In this document: positions 59,838 to 64,000 of the stretch, piece after piece | How the letters are laid out: the number at the start of each line of letters is the position of its first letter | How positions within the stretch are numbered: the stretch's first letter is position 1 | Assembly (NCBI GenBank): GCA_016284045.1 | Contig: JAEEOB010000220.1 | Span: forward strand, 1 to 64,000 | Length of the DNA: 64,000 bases | DNA from: Bacteroidaceae bacterium | GTDB lineage: Bacteria > Bacteroidota > Bacteroidia > Bacteroidales > Bacteroidaceae | Reading direction: 5' to 3' | Position numbers and translations under genes: made by a program | The notes under the pieces: generated by a model | The model's database searches: none | The model's input: the letters and a program-made list of their open reading frames with translations, nothing else | What the model was told of the DNA's origin: nothing

Positions 59838-60218
59838 ATGGCAATAAGAATTGTTGGTGTGGACCTCCCACAAAATAAGAGAGGAGAAATTGCGTTGACA
59901 TACATCTTTGGTATCGGACGCAGCAGCTCAGCCAAAATCCTTGAGAAGGCTGGAGTGGATAAAGATATTAAAGTCAAAGACTGGACCGACGAGCAGGCTG
60001 GAAAAATTCGTTCCGTTATTTCTGCTGAATACAAGGTCGAGGGTGACCTAAGGTCAGAAATACAGCTCAACATCAAGCGTCTTATGGATATCGGATGCTA
60101 TCGTGGTATCAGACACCGTCTTGGACTACCTGTAAGAGGACAGAGCACTAAAAATAATGCTCGTACCAGAAAAGGTAAGAAGAAGACTGTCGCTAATAAG
60201 AAAAAGGCTACTAAATAA
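59838..60218 (+). CDS. rpsM: 30S ribosomal protein S13
   Basis: [27 protein letters not shown]. Confidence 0.98.
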   Translation: MAIRIVGVDLPQNKRGEIALTYIFGIGRSSSAKILEKAGVDKDIKVKDWTDEQAGKIRSVISAEYKVEGDLRSEIQLNIKRLMDIGCYRGIRHRLGLPVRGQSTKNNARTRKGKKKTVANKKKATK

Positions 60219-60227
60219 TTAACGGAT

Positions 60228-60617
60228 ATGGCAAAAAAATCAACCCCTGCTAAGAAGAGAGTGGTTAAAATCAGCGCACAGGGGCAGCTGCATGTCCACT
60301 CATCGTTTAATAACATTATCGTCACACTAGCCAACAGCGAAGGACAGGCTATTGCATGGTCATCGGCTGGAAAAATGGGTTTCAGAGGATCTAAAAAGAA
60401 TACACCCTACGCTGCTCAAATGGCTGCACAGGACTGTGCCAAAGTAGCATACGACCTCGGACTCAGAAAGGTCGTTGCCTATGTCAAAGGACCTGGAAAC
60501 GGAAGAGAAGCTGCTATTCGTGGTGTGCACGGTGCGGGTATCGAGGTAACTGAAATTGTTGATGTGACACCGCTTCCACACAATGGATGTAGGCCACCTA
60601 AAAGAAGAAGAGTTTAA
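60228..60617 (+). CDS. rpsK: 30S ribosomal protein S11
   Basis: [44 protein letters not shown]. Confidence 0.98.
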   Translation: MAKKSTPAKKRVVKISAQGQLHVHSSFNNIIVTLANSEGQAIAWSSAGKMGFRGSKKNTPYAAQMAAQDCAKVAYDLGLRKVVAYVKGPGNGREAAIRGVHGAGIEVTEIVDVTPLPHNGCRPPKRRRV

Positions 60618-60714
60618 TTATTTATCTGGACAAGAAGATTTCATGATTTGGCTGTATCTTTCCTTTCTACAGCCGCGGCTGCTTTGATTCTTCTTGTCGA
60701 AAAAAATAAATTTT

Positions 60715-61317
60715 ATGGCAAGATATATTGGCCCTAAAACAAGAATCTCACGTAGGTTCGGTGAGGATATTTTCGGTTCAGGAAAAGTGCTTAAACGCAA
60801 TTTCCCACCTGGACAGCATGGAAATAACCGGAGAAGAAAACAAACTGAGTATGGTTTGATGCTTGCCGAGAAGCAGAAAGCTAAATACACTTACGGAGTA
60901 CTTGAAAGACAGTTCCGTAATCTCTTCGAGAAAGCATCGGCTAAAGACGGAGTTACTGGTGAGGTACTACTCCAACTTCTTGAGGCCAGACTCGACAATA
61001 TGGTTTACAGATTGGGTATGGCACCTACAAGAGCTGCTGCTAGACAGCTTGTCAGCCATAGACATATCACTGTCGATGGACAAGTGGTTAACATCCCCTC
61101 ATTTACCGTCAAAACAGGACAAATCATTGCGGTGAGAGAGAAATCTAAGTCATTGGAGGTTATCAACAATGCACTGGCTGGATTCAATCATAGCAAATAT
61201 CCTTGGATTGAATGGGATCAGAACCTGATGGGAGGAAAACTGCTGCATTTACCAGAAAGAGCTGACATCCCAGAGAATATCAAAGAGCAGAAGATAGTCG
61301 AGTTGTATTCTAAATAA
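60715..61317 (+). CDS. rpsD: 30S ribosomal protein S4
   Basis: [21 protein letters not shown]; start trimmed from 60694. Confidence 0.97.
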   Translation: MARYIGPKTRISRRFGEDIFGSGKVLKRNFPPGQHGNNRRRKQTEYGLMLAEKQKAKYTYGVLERQFRNLFEKASAKDGVTGEVLLQLLEARLDNMVYRLGMAPTRAAARQLVSHRHITVDGQVVNIPSFTVKTGQIIAVREKSKSLEVINNALAGFNHSKYPWIEWDQNLMGGKLLHLPERADIPENIKEQKIVELYSK

Positions 61318-61329
61318 ATCATAATCACA

Positions 61330-62322
61330 ATGGCAGTATTAGCATTTCAAAAACCAGAAAAAGTTATAATGTTGGACTCAACCAATACTTTTGGGAAGTT
61401 CGAGTTCAGACCGCTGGAGCCTGGCTTCGGAATCACCGTGGGAAATGCACTGCGGAGAATCCTTTTGTCATCTCTCGAAGGATTTGCTATCAACACCGTT
61501 AGAATCAGCGGAGTTGAGCATGAATTCCAAACTGTTCCCGGAGTCAAGGAAGACGTTACCAATATTTTCCTCAATCTCAAACAAGTGAGATTTAGGCAGG
61601 CTATAGATGGAGAAGATACTGAAAAGGTCGCTATTTCCATTGCTAACGCAACAGAGTTCAAGGCTGGAGATATTCAGAATTATCTCAGTGGATTTGAAGT
61701 GTTAAATGCAGATTTGGTTATTTGCCATTTAGATCCGCGAGCAACTCTTGACATTGAACTCACTATCAACAAAGGTAGAGGATATGTACCGGCCGACGAA
61801 AACCGTGATTTCTGCAAAGAAGTCAACCAGTTGGCTATCGATTCTATCTATACGCCTATCAGAAATGTCAAATTCGCTGTTGAGAATTATCGAGTAGCAC
61901 AGAAAACCGACTACGAGAAGCTCATTCTCGAAATCACTACCGATGGATCTATTCATCCTAAGGAAGCACTTAAAGAGGCAGCTAAAATTCTCATTTACCA
62001 CTTTATGCTCTTCTCAGATGAGAAAATCACTCTTGAGAATAATGATTTTGAGCATAATGAGGAATTTGACGAGGAGATTCTGCGTATGAGACAGTTGCTC
62101 AAGACCAAACTTGTCGATATGGACCTATCTGTTCGTGCTCTCAATTGTCTGAAGGCGGCAGGTGTGGAAACATTAGGCGATTTGGTGCAATTTAACAAGA
62201 CAGATTTGCTCAAGTTCCGCAACTTTGGTAAAAAATCACTTACCGAGCTTGATGAACTGCTTGAAAATATGAGCTTGCAGTTCGGAACAGATATTTCCAA
62301 GTATAAATTAGACAAAGATTAA
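61330..62322 (+). CDS. rpoA: RNA polymerase alpha subunit
   Basis: [26 protein letters not shown]. Confidence 0.98.
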   Translation: MAVLAFQKPEKVIMLDSTNTFGKFEFRPLEPGFGITVGNALRRILLSSLEGFAINTVRISGVEHEFQTVPGVKEDVTNIFLNLKQVRFRQAIDGEDTEKVAISIANATEFKAGDIQNYLSGFEVLNADLVICHLDPRATLDIELTINKGRGYVPADENRDFCKEVNQLAIDSIYTPIRNVKFAVENYRVAQKTDYEKLILEITTDGSIHPKEALKEAAKILIYHFMLFSDEKITLENNDFEHNEEFDEEILRMRQLLKTKLVDMDLSVRALNCLKAAGVETLGDLVQFNKTDLLKFRNFGKKSLTELDELLENMSLQFGTDISKYKLDKD

Positions 62323-62328
62323 AAACAG

Positions 62329-62862
62329 ATGAGACATAATAAGAAATTCAATCATCTCGGTCGTAAGGCATCTCACAGAAAGGCTATGTTGGCTAATATG
62401 GCGATTTCTCTCATTGAGCACAAAAGAATTACTACGACCTTGCAGAAGGCGAAAGAACTACGTAAGTATGTGGAGCCTCTGATTAATAAGACTAAAGAAG
62501 ACTCCACTAATTCCAGACGTGTTGTTTTCAGCTATTTACAGCGCAAAGAAGCTATCATCGAGCTCTTCGGACCTATTGCTGAGAAAGTGGCAGAGAGACC
62601 TGGAGGTTACACCAGAATCATCAAACTGGGTAAACGATATGGTGATGCTGCTGATATGGCTTTTATCGAACTCGTTGACTTCGATGAGAACATGGCTAAG
62701 GAGACAAAGAAAAAGCGTACACGCCGTTCTTCAAAAAAAACTGCAGCAACTAAGACTGAGGCTCCTGCTGAAAATAAAGAAGAAGCTAAGACTGAAGAAC
62801 CTGCCCCTAAGGCTGAAGAACCAAAAGCTGAGGATAAGGCAACAGAGGAGGCTGCTGAATAA
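62329..62862 (+). CDS. rplQ: 50S ribosomal protein L17 with Lys/Ala/Glu-rich C-terminal tail
   Basis: [25 protein letters not shown]. Confidence 0.97.
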   Translation: MRHNKKFNHLGRKASHRKAMLANMAISLIEHKRITTTLQKAKELRKYVEPLINKTKEDSTNSRRVVFSYLQRKEAIIELFGPIAEKVAERPGGYTRIIKLGKRYGDAADMAFIELVDFDENMAKETKKKRTRRSSKKTAATKTEAPAENKEEAKTEEPAPKAEEPKAEDKATEEAAE

Positions 62863-62894
62863 GTTTTGTATTTACAGTACTTATACCATAATGC

Positions 62895-62940
62895 AAAAAC
62901 CGCGTTTTCTGAAAAGAATTCGCGGTTTTCGCTTTTTTTA
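62895..62940 (+). terminator. Intrinsic terminator of the ribosomal superoperon
   Basis: AAAAACCGCG...CGCGGTTTTCGCTTTTTTT. Confidence 0.8.
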
Positions 62941-63051
62941 CCTTTATTTTTTCGTTTCTTGGCTATTTTTTTGTAAGTTTGCATTTAATATATAACTACA
63001 GACTACAGATACACAATTATTTCTGAATCCTAACTAAATGCAACGACTATT

Positions 63052-64000
63052 GTGAATCGTGTTTTTGGACTTTTCACGCTATTCTTTTTGAGCTTTTTTT
63101 CTAACATGAATGCTCAAAACTGGTATCAGATGCATATCGACTACGATGAGCATGAATGGCTTTTTCCCGTCAATTTCCAACATGTCAGTTTCTTTGACTT
63201 CAACAAAGACAATACAAACATTAATGCACACCTCATCGATGCTGACAGCATCGTTGTGCCGTTCTTTCTCGAAAAACAGAACAATTGGACGGCTGTATCT
63301 AACGGAATTACACTCTCTGATGAACTTCAGGAATGGGGGAAAAACAAATATAAGGTTTTTGCCATCTATATTACTACAGATGATGGAGCAGACATTCAAT
63401 CGAAAGAAGAATATAAGCACTGTTATATCTCTGTTGATGCCATGGGCGAATACCCCGACAACTCTTTGCCTGGGCAAATCAGAGGACGGGGCAACTCCAC
63501 TTGGGAATGGTATCCCAAGAAGCCTTACCGCATCAAATTCGATGTCTCATCGAAAATGTTTGGCATCAAAAAAAATAAAGACTGGGTACTGCTTGCCAAC
63601 TATCGTGATGTCACGAAAATGATGAATGTATATACCAACATCACGGCACAGTGGATGGGAATACCGTTCACCACACCTGTACGCTTTGCCGAATTGTTCA
63701 TAAACGGGGAATACAGGGGTGTCTATCAGGTGGCGGAACAGGTCGAAGTGGGAGGAAACAGGGTGGCAATCAACGAAGAGGAAGGACTCCTACTTACCCT
63801 GGATGTAGATGACGGACCTCATTATAGCCCCAACGACAACAATTTCTACACCAAAGTTTATGACATGCCCATGCAGGTGAAAAACCCGAAAAACCTCAGT
63901 GGAGAAGAGTTGGATGAAGTCAGAGATGAATTTGCTGTGCTGGAAAACGCCATCAAGGCTCACAATTATAAATTGGTGGACTCTCTTATGGATATTGACT
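63052..64000 (+). CDS. CotH kinase family secreted protein, 3' end outside the window
   Basis: In-frame GTG start gives signal peptide MNRVFGLFTLFFLSFFSNMNAQN; hallmark GQIRGRGNSTWEWYPKKPYRIKFD...NGEYRGVYQVAEQVE; open to the window edge. Confidence 0.85.
   Translation, partial: MNRVFGLFTLFFLSFFSNMNAQNWYQMHIDYDEHEWLFPVNFQHVSFFDFNKDNTNINAHLIDADSIVVPFFLEKQNNWTAVSNGITLSDELQEWGKNKYKVFAIYITTDDGADIQSKEEYKHCYISVDAMGEYPDNSLPGQIRGRGNSTWEWYPKKPYRIKFDVSSKMFGIKKNKDWVLLANYRDVTKMMNVYTNITAQWMGIPFTTPVRFAELFINGEYRGVYQVAEQVEVGGNRVAINEEEGLLLTLDVDDGPHYSPNDNNFYTKVYDMPMQVKNPKNLSGEELDEVRDEFAVLENAIKAHNYKLVDSLMDID

Overview
The window is a 64 kb Bacteroidota chromosomal segment that looks Prevotella-like. Support for this comes from TAnnTTTG -7 promoter boxes, mostly SD-less starts, BspA-type LRR and T9SS-like C-termini, and the fusA-rpsJ...rpoA-rplQ gene order. 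Left part (about 0.6-14.8 kb): an AAA ATPase/DUF234-type gene bounded by two identical 79-bp direct repeats and preceded by two palindromes, then a long minus-strand cluster of secreted proteins (FAS1, dockerin-like, InlB-like repeat, BspA-like LRR, possible cohesin-like) with a structured leader containing an intrinsic terminator. Middle (15-44 kb): metabolic and envelope genes including xpt, S66 carboxypeptidase, M24 aminopeptidase, a MoxR/DUF58/DUF4129/SpoIIM cluster, PAP2 phosphatase, a RING/TerD-like protein, RDD, DsbD, B3/4, CHASE2, TonB, DUF3467, PatB, DUF3737, MATE and a 17-aa repeat protein. Right part (44-63 kb): the str-S10-spc-alpha ribosomal superoperon, then a CotH-like gene running off the window end that is missing from the ORF track. 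No tRNA, rRNA or CRISPR array was recognised. The best candidates for something undescribed are the repeat-bounded ATPase cassette, the secreted dockerin/cohesin-like cluster with its bistable leader, and several dispersed or tandem intergenic repeats. All functional statements are inferences from sequence read by eye; no search was run.
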